A stretch of 35,709 bases of DNA from JBOFDK01 sp051650305 (GCA_051650305.1 JBOFIT010000081.1:1-35709), one strand, 5' to 3'. Positions 16,348-25,282 are shown, counted from the first letter of the stretch. Made by a program: numbers and translations. The notes: generated by a model from the sequence alone, not told the origin.

Positions 16348-17016
16348 CTACATTTCTTGCATATATCTTATCCCTTTATACTGACTTAACTGGTGAATAA
16401 CTTCTATATGAGATACACGTTTTGGAATGCGTATCGTCATCACTGCACTCACTTCATCGTTGTTTATTTCATGGATATGCCCTATATCCAAGTCCTGTAC
16501 GATAATCCCTTTACCTCTGACCTCTGCTAAAAATTCCCTGACATTTTCAATGGTACTAAATTCTATATAAAGCGTAATACTTCTTGATCGCTGTACCATC
16601 CACTCATCTATTTTTTGTAAAACGACCATCACAAATAACATATAAATACAAGCGATAATAGCTGCACCATAAAGCCCTATGCCAATGGCCAACCCCATAC
16701 AACCCGATACCCATAGAGAAGCTGCAGTCGTAAGGCCTTTTACTTTATTTCTTCCTGTTACGATAATGGTACCAGCACCAAGAAAACCAATTCCACTAAT
16801 AACTTGTGCTCCCATTCTCGCTAAGTCCACATCAGCATCGAGTTGGCAAATATATTGATTCGTAATCATCGTGAGGGCGGCCCCCATGCAGACTAATATA
16901 TGGGTTCTAAATCCTGCTGGCATCTTTTTCTTTCCTCTATTCATACCAATAATGCCACCAAAAACAACTGCTAGCCCTAATCTTAAAGTAATTGCTAATA
17001 AAGTAAGTTCTCCCAC
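16348..17016 (-). CDS. MgtC/SapB family membrane protein
   Basis: MgtC-type proteins are small inner-membrane proteins linked to Mg2+ limitation and control of ATP synthase. The 222-aa protein has about four to five membrane spans in the first ~135 residues, with the family signatures GGIIGMNRG, RTHILVCMGAA and ISGIGFLGAGTI followed by VKGLTTAASLW. A cytoplasmic ACT-like C-terminal domain (about 145-222) follows. The start is GTG at 17016, with GGAG 6 nt upstream; no in-frame ATG fits better. The gene is divergent from the TPR-like gene at 17157 and sits 68 bp upstream of the aminotransferase gene. Confidence 0.93.
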   Translation of the reverse strand: MGELTLLAITLRLGLAVVFGGIIGMNRGKKKMPAGFRTHILVCMGAALTMITNQYICQLDADVDLARMGAQVISGIGFLGAGTIIVTGRNKVKGLTTAASLWVSGCMGLAIGIGLYGAAIIACIYMLFVMVVLQKIDEWMVQRSRSITLYIEFSTIENVREFLAEVRGKGIIVQDLDIGHIHEINNDEVSAVMTIRIPKRVSHIEVIHQLSQYKGIRYMQEM

Positions 17017-17096
17017 GGCATGCTCCTCTCTTTCCTTTTCTCCTTTCTATATACATATGCATCGCTGTGTTTTTTTGTAAAGTTTTTTCAGTTTAT

Positions 17097-17124
17097 TTGA
17101 CTTATTTTTATTTTATCGTATAAT
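17097..17124 (+). promoter_or_regulatory. Promoter of the TPR-like gene
   Basis: TTGACT (17097-17102) and TATAAT (17119-17124) are 16 bp apart, 32 bp before the ATG at 17157. ATGGAGGT provides the ribosome binding site. Confidence 0.82.
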
Positions 17125-17156
17125 TAAAGTGTTATTTTGTCCGATGGAGGTATTTT

Positions 17157-18281
17157 ATGCTAAACACTATTCAGTTCGCCCCTTTACCCTCCCACTTTAC
17201 ACCCGAATCAGTACGTCTTATTTACTTAGATTTTATAACCAACAAACTCACCCCTTTCGAGAAAGTTACCCCCGAAATACTCGCTGAGTCTTCTTCCATT
17301 TTGTCACTCCTTACCCAATTGAATATGAAAGAAGAAAAACTCGTGCTTCATGAGCATTTAGGTGATTACTATCATTTCAAATGCCATTATTATGATGCTT
17401 TTATGCAGTATGTGGTTGCCTTAGAATCAAGGCCTCTTGTTTTTAATGACCCACATATGATTCCTATAATCAAAAAACTCATGTCTACCTGTACGCCTAT
17501 CGGTAAGTTTGTAGATGCTTTACACTTTGCTAACTTATCTTTTATTTACATGCCTGATATGTCTCTCGAAGATTTTTATAGCATCAAGCTTAACAGTGCA
17601 CTTGCTCACTTCATGCTCACGTCTTATGATGTGGCACTTAGAGAAATTGCTCAGCTCCTCAAAAAATCTCCGACTTTTTTAAGCGAATACCCAAGGTTTC
17701 ACCTTCACTTATTGCTCTTGAAAAGCAAGTGTCTTTTATTCTCTGAGAATTTTGATGCCTCTCTTGAAACCTATAAAACCATCATAGCATCCTTTGATTT
17801 ATCCATAGAGCACTACCTGCTTGTCCTTTTAGGTACTTCATCGCTCTACCTGCGTTCTTCTCGAACCACCGAACTGACGGCCCTGCTCCCTACGTTAGAG
17901 AACCTTCTTCCTTATTATGAAAGCACGGAATCACAGCCGTACATCGTTGAAATTTATTGCGAACTCGGTGAACTTTACTGTGCTATGAATGATTTTGCAC
18001 AAGGTGAATCTTACTACTTACAATCCCTAAAGCTTTCTCTTGCATGTGGTCACACCTTAAATACTGCTAAAATACTTGATGCACTAGTCACAATGTACAG
18101 TGCTATGGACAATAAAAAAGGAATGGATATGCTAAGACCTTACTTATCTAAGATCCTTCCTATCCAATCCCTTGTATATAGCCCTATTATTAGCAAAATG
18201 ATTCTTTTCTACAATACAGTTGGCGATCCCTCTGCTATTACTGAGATTTTACAGCTATCTCTCGCCATTACTTCACCTTAA
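17157..18281 (+). CDS. Helical TPR-like repeat protein of unknown function
   Basis: I do not recognise this 374-aa protein. It is helical throughout, with TPR-like units, most clearly at about 60-90 (HEHLGDYYHFKCHYYDAFMQY), 140-160 and 260-290 (YCELGELYCAMNDFAQGESY). It has no signal peptide, membrane span or clear helix-turn-helix. Its size and all-TPR layout recall RRNPP/Rap-type peptide-responsive proteins, but those normally have an N-terminal HTH or a three-helix effector domain and often a small signal-peptide gene behind them. Here only 8 bp separate it from the converging chemoreceptor gene, so there is no room for one. It has a strong promoter of its own. Confidence 0.8.
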   Translation: MLNTIQFAPLPSHFTPESVRLIYLDFITNKLTPFEKVTPEILAESSSILSLLTQLNMKEEKLVLHEHLGDYYHFKCHYYDAFMQYVVALESRPLVFNDPHMIPIIKKLMSTCTPIGKFVDALHFANLSFIYMPDMSLEDFYSIKLNSALAHFMLTSYDVALREIAQLLKKSPTFLSEYPRFHLHLLLLKSKCLLFSENFDASLETYKTIIASFDLSIEHYLLVLLGTSSLYLRSSRTTELTALLPTLENLLPYYESTESQPYIVEIYCELGELYCAMNDFAQGESYYLQSLKLSLACGHTLNTAKILDALVTMYSAMDNKKGMDMLRPYLSKILPIQSLVYSPIISKMILFYNTVGDPSAITEILQLSLAITSP

Positions 18282-18289
18282 AGTTAGCC

Positions 18290-19993
18290 TTATACATAAA
18301 ATTGATCGACTGTTTTTTGAAGTTCTTCTAATCTTTCTTTGCCCTCATCTGCATTTTCTGAAACGATGATAGCTTTTTCAACGACGCTTGTAGTTTTTAA
18401 AGCAATACTTGTCGTTCCTTTTGCCCCTTCTTCTGAAGCTAATGTGACTTGATGTATAGATTCCATTAATTGTTCGGTAATCTCTGCTATGCCATTAGCT
18501 TCTTTTTTAAAGTTCTCCACAAGAACAGATACGCTGACTGCATCTTGATTGTACTGGCGTCCTACATTGACAAACTCATCATAATCCCCTGTCACTTTAT
18601 TGGCTATATAATTTTGTGTGTCTCTCGTAGCATCTACCAATCTTCCCACTGATTGAATAACGTGCTTGGAAATAGCCTGTATTTCTTCCGCAGCTTTTCT
18701 TGACTCTTCAGCCAATTTCTGAATTTCATTGGCTACTACGCTGAACCCTTTGCCCGCCTCCCCTGCTCTAGCTGCTTCTATGGTGGCATTAAGTGCTAAT
18801 AAGTGGGTCTGGTCTGCGATTCTTAGAATGGTGGTGACAAGCATTTGGATACTTTCTACTTCTCTTGAACCTTCTACGCTTTCTTCCACATTCTTTTTAT
18901 TGTTTTGGTACATAGTATAACTTTTATCTTTCTCATCTAGCGCTTTCTGACTAAGTTTTGTAGCTCGCTTTGTAATGCCATCTACATTTTCAAGTCCTAC
19001 GCTTACTTGCTTCATAATGTTATCCAATGATTTTTTAAGTTTTTCACAGGTGCTATACATTTCTTCTGCTGAAGCAGCTGTTTGCTGCATCCCCGCTGAT
19101 AATTGTTCTGTCGTTGCAGAGATATCTTCGATATCCACCTTTAATTCTTCGATACTTACCATGGTCTGTTCCACACTTAGCATTGCATCCTTACTTTCCT
19201 TTTTGATACTTTGGATGATTTTTTTAAGGTTACTGATAAACTGATTCATTGCCTTACCTAGTATACCTATTTCATCATTATTTTGGACTCCTATAGCTTT
19301 TGTTAAGTCGCCACCTTTTTCACTCAGTTCAGTGACTTCTTTATTTAAGAGTTGTAATGGCTTTTTAATGCTCCTTGTTAGAAAATACATAAGTGTAGTG
19401 AGTCCAATCATACTTCCCACATCTAGTCCAACGACTATACTCGTTGCTACTTGATGATCCTTTTTATTGGCTTCATAAACGCTATCTGCATTTTTCAAAC
19501 TGTATTGTTGCAGACTTTCTATACTTTGCACCACTTGATTATTATCGCTACGTACTTGTTCATAAGTTGCTCTAGCAGATGTTATATCTCCTCTTTGGAT
19601 AGCCGTTATAATACTTTGCCTATTTGTTCTAAATCCTTGAATCTCCATCTCAATACTTTTCAGTTGTTCTTGTTGATACGTATCTAACGGAAGTGCTGTA
19701 TACGCTTCAATACACCCATCAATCGTAACTGCTGTCTCTTCTATCATCTTAGTGTAATTTTCCATCTGTCCTGATTTATCAACTTCTAGTAATAATAGTG
19801 CCAAATTCGTCTGATTTTCCTGTGAGTGCATCATCAGCTCATTCAGAATTACTGTAGGCTTATAGCTTTCTTGGTAGATTGTTTCTGCGCCTTTTACTGC
19901 ACCATTGTAAAAGCCGTAATTAATAATGAGGATTATGGTTATGACAATTTGTGCTATCCCTAGTATGGCAAATAGTTTCGTCGTTATCTTCAC
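18290..19993 (-). CDS. Methyl-accepting chemotaxis protein (4HB type)
   Basis: This is a transmembrane chemoreceptor that signals through CheW/CheA. The 567-aa protein has TM1 at about 7-28, an extracellular four-helix-bundle sensor (about 30-180), TM2 at about 183-206, a HAMP domain (about 207-260) and a long cytoplasmic signalling coiled coil whose hairpin tip reads QTHLLALNATIEAARAGEAG, the hallmark of the family. The ligand cannot be predicted. The start is GTG at 19993, with GGAGGAG 4 nt upstream. No terminator is visible in the 8 bp between it and the converging TPR-like gene, so the two transcripts probably overlap at their 3' ends. Confidence 0.95.
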   Translation of the reverse strand: MKITTKLFAILGIAQIVITIILIINYGFYNGAVKGAETIYQESYKPTVILNELMMHSQENQTNLALLLLEVDKSGQMENYTKMIEETAVTIDGCIEAYTALPLDTYQQEQLKSIEMEIQGFRTNRQSIITAIQRGDITSARATYEQVRSDNNQVVQSIESLQQYSLKNADSVYEANKKDHQVATSIVVGLDVGSMIGLTTLMYFLTRSIKKPLQLLNKEVTELSEKGGDLTKAIGVQNNDEIGILGKAMNQFISNLKKIIQSIKKESKDAMLSVEQTMVSIEELKVDIEDISATTEQLSAGMQQTAASAEEMYSTCEKLKKSLDNIMKQVSVGLENVDGITKRATKLSQKALDEKDKSYTMYQNNKKNVEESVEGSREVESIQMLVTTILRIADQTHLLALNATIEAARAGEAGKGFSVVANEIQKLAEESRKAAEEIQAISKHVIQSVGRLVDATRDTQNYIANKVTGDYDEFVNVGRQYNQDAVSVSVLVENFKKEANGIAEITEQLMESIHQVTLASEEGAKGTTSIALKTTSVVEKAIIVSENADEGKERLEELQKTVDQFYV

Positions 19994-20069
19994 CGTGCTC
20001 CTCCCCCTTCATAAAAGTAGTTGTACATTACTATATGCTAATATTCTAATTTTCGTTATCATTCCATAA

Positions 20070-20112
20070 AAAGAAGAGTAAAAATTTCCATAAGAAATTT
20101 TTACTCTTCTTT
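20070..20112 (-). terminator. Terminator of the H-NOX chemoreceptor gene, 19-bp perfect stem
   Basis: Positions 20070-20088 pair perfectly with 20094-20112 around a 5-nt loop. The minus strand runs into a T tract right after the stop codon at 20114. Confidence 0.9.
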
Positions 20113-20113
20113 A

Positions 20114-21910
20114 TTAAAGCTGATATTTATCTAAATTATTTTTAAAGCCTTCTGTAATACCTCTAAAGTGCTGGATATTCCCCATTAATTCTTGAATTTG
20201 TTTCATATACTGGGTAACACTTGCACTTACTTCTTCTGAAGAAGCTGAGTTTTCTTCTGCTATTGCAGCCAATCCTTGTACTGTATCAAAAGCATGCCCC
20301 ACTGATTCTGATTGATTTGAGAGATGATTGATGGTTTCAATCATAGATGCTGCTACACTCTGGATGGAGTGATTCGCCTCAAAACTTACTTGCTTTACTT
20401 CTTCTAAGCCTTTGGTCTGCGCTTCTAGAAGTTGATATTGACTTTGGATGCCATTGGTAAGTTCCTTTGTTTCTTGGATAAACTCTACTAAGTTATGATT
20501 GATTTGCTCTACGGCTTCTTTTGATTGTTCTGCTAACTTTCGGACCGCTTCTGCAACGACTGCAAAACCACGCCCTTGCTCACCTGCTCTAGCTGCTTCT
20601 ATGGATGCATTAAGGGCAAGTAAGTTTGTCTGCTCCGCAATAGCGGATACAATAGCAATGATGTCTGTGATACTTTTTACTTTATTTTCAAGGTAACGGC
20701 TTTTTTCTTTGATGGCTTCAAATGCACTAAGGGTTTCAAAGATATGGTCTGTGGTACTCTTTACCGCTTCATAGCTATTGTTGATTTGCTTAACGGCAAG
20801 TTCAAGCTCATCTTTATTTTGTTCCTCACCTTTTACGATTTCTTTTAGCACACGCATATTATCGTCTAAGACATAGGTAGCATGCTCTGTATTCTCTGCT
20901 TGTGATACTGCACCAGCAGCTACTTGTTCGACAACTTCTGAAATATCGTTTGAGGTAAACTGCATTTGACTTGTGGTATGATGAAGCTTTTCTGCAAAAG
21001 TATCCATCTCATCAGTAATCCCTTTGAAGCCAATAAAGTCAGCTTTTAATGTTTTCTTGTACGTACTTAACGTCTGATACATCACCTCATAGTTATCTTT
21101 TGTATAGATCTGACCATTCAGTCCAAATTCCCCTTGGATGATGTCATCCATCGCTTGCCTTATTTGTTTCTCTGGTTGTACAAGTATGTATAGACTTAAA
21201 GTACTTATGGCAGTTGTAACAGCCCCTATCACCAATGCCATATACCATTCACTGCCCATAAAAGGTATGCTTACAAGCGTACTTGCCCCAAAGGTAACAA
21301 GTGCATTTTTCATTGGCATACTTTTTATAAAGCCTAATGATAAGATTTGATTCCATACATACTTCTTGCGAAGGACGATAGGCTTTTCAAATGTAATCTG
21401 TAATTTAAGAAAACCTTCTTTGCGTTCTAATTCCGTGATGCTTACCTTCTCATTGTAGAATTTTGCTGCACCTTGTAATAGTCCTAAGCAATAATCATAC
21501 ATATTGCGCTTTGATGTATATGTAAAAATGGCCTGTGTTTCATTGATAGGTTCGATACTTACAAGTGGTGGCTTGGCACCTTGGAACTTCTTCGTCATAA
21601 CCACATGAATATCAAACAAAATATTTAAAAAGCCAAATAAGTTTTTGACTTTAAAAAAGGATGGGAAATGCTCGTGGAATGTAACGATATTATCCTCTCC
21701 TATTGCACGCCATAACGTTGCTGTGGGCGTATGTTTTTTAGCTGCTATTTCTCCTATAACCTTAAAAATCACCCCATCATCTACTGTCTCTATAGGTGAA
21801 AACAAACGATCCTTCTCCCACTTCACACTTTTCATCGCTTCATCTACTATTTGATCACCATGTAGTTTTCTACAAGTTCTTAACCATGTGGCTACAACTG
21901 TCCCCTTCAC
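20114..21910 (-). CDS. H-NOX (haem NO/O2-binding) domain fused to a chemoreceptor
   Basis: This 598-aa protein joins an N-terminal haem-based gas sensor to a chemotaxis signalling domain. H-NOX spans about 1-180 and can be numbered in register with the Caldanaerobacter (Thermoanaerobacter) tengcongensis protein: haem-ligating His102 (FDIHVVMTKK), Tyr131-Ser133-Arg135 (YTSKR) for the haem propionates, Pro115 (GAKPPL), and the distal Trp9, Asn74 and Tyr140 that stabilise O2 there. Two membrane spans (about 201-219 and 222-245) with a very short outside loop follow, so both functional domains are cytoplasmic. The signalling coiled coil has the tip EQTNLLALNASIEAARAGEQ (426-445). The start is GTG at 21910, with GGGGGG 5 nt upstream, 14 bp after the 113-aa gene. 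NO or O2 taxis is the likely role. Confidence 0.95.
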   Translation of the reverse strand: MKGTVVATWLRTCRKLHGDQIVDEAMKSVKWEKDRLFSPIETVDDGVIFKVIGEIAAKKHTPTATLWRAIGEDNIVTFHEHFPSFFKVKNLFGFLNILFDIHVVMTKKFQGAKPPLVSIEPINETQAIFTYTSKRNMYDYCLGLLQGAAKFYNEKVSITELERKEGFLKLQITFEKPIVLRKKYVWNQILSLGFIKSMPMKNALVTFGASTLVSIPFMGSEWYMALVIGAVTTAISTLSLYILVQPEKQIRQAMDDIIQGEFGLNGQIYTKDNYEVMYQTLSTYKKTLKADFIGFKGITDEMDTFAEKLHHTTSQMQFTSNDISEVVEQVAAGAVSQAENTEHATYVLDDNMRVLKEIVKGEEQNKDELELAVKQINNSYEAVKSTTDHIFETLSAFEAIKEKSRYLENKVKSITDIIAIVSAIAEQTNLLALNASIEAARAGEQGRGFAVVAEAVRKLAEQSKEAVEQINHNLVEFIQETKELTNGIQSQYQLLEAQTKGLEEVKQVSFEANHSIQSVAASMIETINHLSNQSESVGHAFDTVQGLAAIAEENSASSEEVSASVTQYMKQIQELMGNIQHFRGITEGFKNNLDKYQL

Positions 21911-21924
21911 AAAATGCCCCCCTT

Positions 21925-22266
21925 TTATTGTAATGTGTCGAATAAATTCATACCTTTTTTGAATTGCTCATCTAATGGTACTTTAAAAATCATATTATTG
22001 ACTTCTATCTCCTGTGGACGCCAGCCTTTGAATTGATTAAAACTACTCATGACTTCATCATAAAGTTCTTGCTTGGTCTGCACATCCACTTCCTGCTTTG
22101 TCTTACCGACATAAATAATAACTTGTACAAGTTTTACAAATGCCATGTCTTGTGCATTCAGGTAGTCTTTCAGCGCTTTTTTTGTTGCTGCTTCATCCTC
22201 CCCTTTGCAATATGCTTCAAGTAATTCCTGTAATGTATGTAGTTGTTGGTCATAAATATTAAACAT
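21925..22266 (-). CDS. 113-aa protein of unknown function, coupled to the H-NOX chemoreceptor
   Basis: I do not recognise this protein. It is small, charged and probably helical (HTLQELLEAYCKGEDEAATK, then VKLVQVIIYVGKTKQEVDV) with a more mixed C-terminus (GWRPQEIEVNNMIFKVPLDE). It has no signal peptide or membrane span and one cysteine. The start has AAGGAG 6 nt upstream. It ends 14 bp before the GTG of the H-NOX chemoreceptor gene, so the two are almost surely cotranscribed. It may modulate the receptor or its haem, but nothing in the sequence proves this. Confidence 0.85.
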   Translation of the reverse strand: MFNIYDQQLHTLQELLEAYCKGEDEAATKKALKDYLNAQDMAFVKLVQVIIYVGKTKQEVDVQTKQELYDEVMSSFNQFKGWRPQEIEVNNMIFKVPLDEQFKKGMNLFDTLQ

Positions 22267-22295
22267 GCTTTCTCCTTCTGATGTATCCTATTGAT

Positions 22296-22347
22296 TTGAC
22301 TATGGTCAATGTGATTGTATTATATCAAAATTTACTTTATTTTTCTA
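22296..22347 (-). promoter_or_regulatory. Internal promoter with a Crp/Fnr-type palindrome before the 113-aa/H-NOX genes
   Basis: On the minus strand TAGAAA (22342-22347) and TATAAT (22319-22324) are 17 bp apart, the -35 overlapping the end of the Crp/Fnr gene. Just downstream, over the expected start point, lies TTGAC-TATG-GTCAA (22296-22309), a perfect 5-bp inverted repeat with a 4-bp spacer, the geometry of Crp/Fnr-family operators. Its position suggests repression. Confidence 0.6.
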
Positions 22348-22957
22348 TTTTTATTTTACCACGACTTAAACTTACATAGCCTTCCTCTTCTAACTTCTTA
22401 AGTTTACGGCTCACTACTTCTCTTGAGGTGCCAATGTCTACTGCTATCTCTTGATGGGTAATGTATAAGATAGATGTTTGCTTGCTCTCTAAATATTTAA
22501 GGAGTCTTTCTTCCACCGAATCATGGATGATAGCTTCTTTATCACCTATAATCTGTCTGAAATAACGATACAGCTTCTTATAAAGCTCCTGCATAAACAT
22601 CACATCATTCAGCAAGTACTCCCCTACCCATTTATGTGGTAAAATGGCAATCTGCGTATCTACTGTGGCATAACCTACGATATCTAATGGTTTACACTGT
22701 AGGTAACAACTTAGGCTTTCATGGCATAGTTCACCCTCATGGATGGTATAAAGCGCCGTCTGCCCCCCTTCTTGATTGATACGTTCAATCTTGATACTTC
22801 CTTTAAGGACAAATATAAGGCCTGGACACTGCCCTCCATGCAAACGTTCACCAGCCTCTATCGTCTGATAATAAAAGTATTCTCCCAATGCCCCTCTGTA
22901 TTTCTTATCCAGTTCTTCAACTATAGGGTATGCTTTGTATAAAAGCTTCTTCGACAT
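22337..22957 (-). CDS. Crp/Fnr family transcriptional regulator
   Basis: This 206-aa regulator has an N-terminal cyclic-nucleotide-type beta barrel (about 20-120, GLIFVLKGSIKIERI), a long dimer helix and a C-terminal winged helix with the recognition helix in THQEIAVDIGTSREVVSRKL. It lacks the N-terminal cysteine cluster of FNR, so a 4Fe-4S oxygen sensor of the FNR kind is unlikely, although four cysteines lie in the barrel (one in GGQCPG, three in ELCHESLSCYLQC). GGAGGGAAG precedes the ATG. TTTACT and TAAAAT, 16 bp apart, form a possible promoter upstream. It precedes the 113-aa and H-NOX genes on the same strand and is the natural candidate to bind the palindrome before them. Confidence 0.93.
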   Translation of the reverse strand: MSKKLLYKAYPIVEELDKKYRGALGEYFYYQTIEAGERLHGGQCPGLIFVLKGSIKIERINQEGGQTALYTIHEGELCHESLSCYLQCKPLDIVGYATVDTQIAILPHKWVGEYLLNDVMFMQELYKKLYRYFRQIIGDKEAIIHDSVEERLLKYLESKQTSILYITHQEIAVDIGTSREVVSRKLKKLEEEGYVSLSRGKIKIEK

Positions 22958-23025
22958 TTCTTCCCTCCTCTGACACTGCTTTATCTTTATTTTAACCTAT
23001 ATCTCCCGTTAGTAAAGTCCCATTC

Positions 23026-23059
23026 AAAAAAAAAGCTAGCACACACTGTACTAGCTTTT
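23026..23059 (-). terminator. Terminator of the vWA gene
   Basis: AAAAGCTAG (23031-23039) pairs with CTAGCTTTT (23051-23059). On the minus strand nine T follow, directly after the stop codon at 23072. Confidence 0.87.
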
Positions 23060-23071
23060 GCTTTGTGCTCT

Positions 23072-25282
23072 TTATTGACACTTGGTCAGTATCTGGTAGC
23101 TATCTTGACGGAATTGAATCTCTCCTATTTTTTTAGTAGCAATCTGTACGGTACCGCCAATCACTGCATTAACACCTAGCACTTTATCGGTCTCTGTCTT
23201 TTCTTTTTCTTTAGTACTATCCCATAGACATAAAGGTCTGCCTATAAGACCGCAAGCTAGGCGTACCAGCTGCACTTTTTGTTGTTTATGCCTTTTCTCA
23301 CGCGCCACTTCTTTGAAGGTTTCTTCAACCCACTGCTTATCTGCTTCATGATCTGCTATAAGGAAGTCCCTATATGCTGCAAGTGCTTCTTCTTGATATT
23401 TTTTAGATGGGAAGCGTTCGATCTTCCACTCTAACACTTGTGCTTTATAGATTTCATAAGGTTTTGATAAGTCTTCTTCTACTTTTTCAGGCTTATACGT
23501 ATGTGTAGCATCTAGACGGAACCGTTCTTTGATACGTTGGGTTTCTTGTAGAAATCCTAATTGTTCTTGGCCTTCTACCTCGGTAGTCACTGTATTTGCT
23601 TGCAGTTCGGTACGTAGTTTCTTTAACGCCCATTCCTTACACTCAAGGAGCTGAATCTCATAAAGGCTTTCTACTACTTCTTCTAAACCCATGCTTTTTA
23701 GCATCCGTTTATTGGTGGCTTTGAGCTTGGTGAGATTAAGGGTATACACTCGGCGGTCTCTTAGCTTCATCGTCTTTTTAATGAGCTTTTCTTTACGTAA
23801 GCACCGTACGATTTCTTTGGGGAGTTCACACCAGAGTTCATTGGTGTTTACATTACCATCAATGACTAAGTTATAATCCCTATAAACACTAGCACCAACT
23901 TTAAGTCCTGTCTCTAATTCTTCTACCATACCTTCTATTTTAACTTTAACGCCTATATTCAATTTCTTTCTTCCTATGGATAAGTCGATGACTTCTCCAT
24001 AGCCCAATTCAGGTCGTATAAAACGGTACCCATTAGGTACTTCTTTCCTCTTCATCCCTATACGCTTATAAGGGTAGTCATACTTCCAAAGAAGCTTTGC
24101 CTCTTTGTTTTCTAGAATCATCCCCAGCACTTCAAGAAGGCATAAAGGTTCTTCCTCTGGCAATGTTACTTGAAGCTCTTCCCGTCCTTTTTCATAACGC
24201 TTATGGGGATTGTGGAGCAGTTGGTCAAGGACTTCTAAGCTACGCCCCTTCTCCTCGAAAGTATAGGCATTCCTTACTTTTTCATAGGCCGCTACATCTC
24301 CAGTCTGTGCTAAAGCAAACTCTGCACTTTCTAAATCTTCTCGCATCAGATGGTAAAACGCCAACTGATAGTACAGTTCATCCACCACCTCATCTGCTAC
24401 CACTTCATTTTCCGTTGTTTTGATGGCACTGTCTGTAACCAAAGGGGCATCAAAAGTAACGATTATATTTTCTCCTTCTCTTTGTAAAGAGATGCTATCT
24501 TGCATCACTTGGTGCCTCATATGTGTCTCAAATAAAAAGTAGTCTTCGTTATGGATTGGTATATCTATTATGTATTTTTCGTTGACTTCATCCACCAGTT
24601 GCACCATGGTTTTGTAATAATCTTTCATAGCATCCATATGCATAAAGACGCCCGTCTTCCCTAACGCTACCAAGCGCCTTAAAAAATCCCTGTCATAATA
24701 CTTCCCGAACCCAATTGTATTAAAATGAATGCCATGCTTCTCACAATACTTAGCCACTTCAAAGCATTTGCCTTCCTCTTCTTCGTATGACCACTTGGAA
24801 GGGACCAAATACCCATCTGTAAAAAGTGCAATATGATGCTTATCACATACATCCCCTAACCCTTGAACGATCTCTACTGCCTTTTCTAATGGCTCTGACA
24901 TCACCGTGATGCTTCTTGTGTACAGTTCTTCTTCTAGCACTTCATAGACTTTAGCCATCTTATAGGAAAGTGTGTCGCATCTTACAGCATTAATCAGTCG
25001 ATAGCACTCTCCATGCCCTGAATACAATATAACTGAAACATACTGATCTGGTTTCGTCTTTAAAGCACGCAACGTTTCTGCTACCTTTACTTTTAATTGC
25101 TCCATCACGCCATACATGCTCCCCGATACATCCAGTAGTAATATATGGTGACTAATGCTTGGCGTGGTATCTAGTGGCATACTTAATTTATAAAAATAGC
25201 ATTTTTTCTTTTCTGTATCTGAAATATAAAGTTCTTTGGCACCTGCATACTGTACATCCAGTAATTGATTGGTGTTTGGCAT
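23072..25282 (-). CDS. Large cytoplasmic von Willebrand factor A (vWA) domain protein
   Basis: This 736-aa protein carries a vWA domain at about 45-240 with a complete MIDAS start, DVSGS (D51, S53, S55), and a second Asp in LFTDG, so it should bind a divalent metal and act as a protein-interaction module. There is no signal peptide or membrane span, so it is probably cytoplasmic. The remaining ~500 residues match nothing I know: a beta-rich middle (about 245-330), a helical part, a second beta-rich part around 420-480 (YGEVIDLSIGRKKLNIGVKV) and a charged helical C-terminus. Many bacterial cytoplasmic vWA proteins work with MoxR AAA+ ATPases, but none is adjacent. AAAGGAG lies before the ATG, and it follows a CmpB-type gene by 62 bp. 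Confidence 0.88.
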   Translation of the reverse strand: MPNTNQLLDVQYAGAKELYISDTEKKKCYFYKLSMPLDTTPSISHHILLLDVSGSMYGVMEQLKVKVAETLRALKTKPDQYVSVILYSGHGECYRLINAVRCDTLSYKMAKVYEVLEEELYTRSITVMSEPLEKAVEIVQGLGDVCDKHHIALFTDGYLVPSKWSYEEEEGKCFEVAKYCEKHGIHFNTIGFGKYYDRDFLRRLVALGKTGVFMHMDAMKDYYKTMVQLVDEVNEKYIIDIPIHNEDYFLFETHMRHQVMQDSISLQREGENIIVTFDAPLVTDSAIKTTENEVVADEVVDELYYQLAFYHLMREDLESAEFALAQTGDVAAYEKVRNAYTFEEKGRSLEVLDQLLHNPHKRYEKGREELQVTLPEEEPLCLLEVLGMILENKEAKLLWKYDYPYKRIGMKRKEVPNGYRFIRPELGYGEVIDLSIGRKKLNIGVKVKIEGMVEELETGLKVGASVYRDYNLVIDGNVNTNELWCELPKEIVRCLRKEKLIKKTMKLRDRRVYTLNLTKLKATNKRMLKSMGLEEVVESLYEIQLLECKEWALKKLRTELQANTVTTEVEGQEQLGFLQETQRIKERFRLDATHTYKPEKVEEDLSKPYEIYKAQVLEWKIERFPSKKYQEEALAAYRDFLIADHEADKQWVEETFKEVAREKRHKQQKVQLVRLACGLIGRPLCLWDSTKEKEKTETDKVLGVNAVIGGTVQIATKKIGEIQFRQDSYQILTKCQ

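Noticed and set aside
18281..18290. Phr-like signal peptide gene after the TPR-like protein
   Set aside because: Only 8 bp separate the two converging stop codons, so no peptide gene fits.
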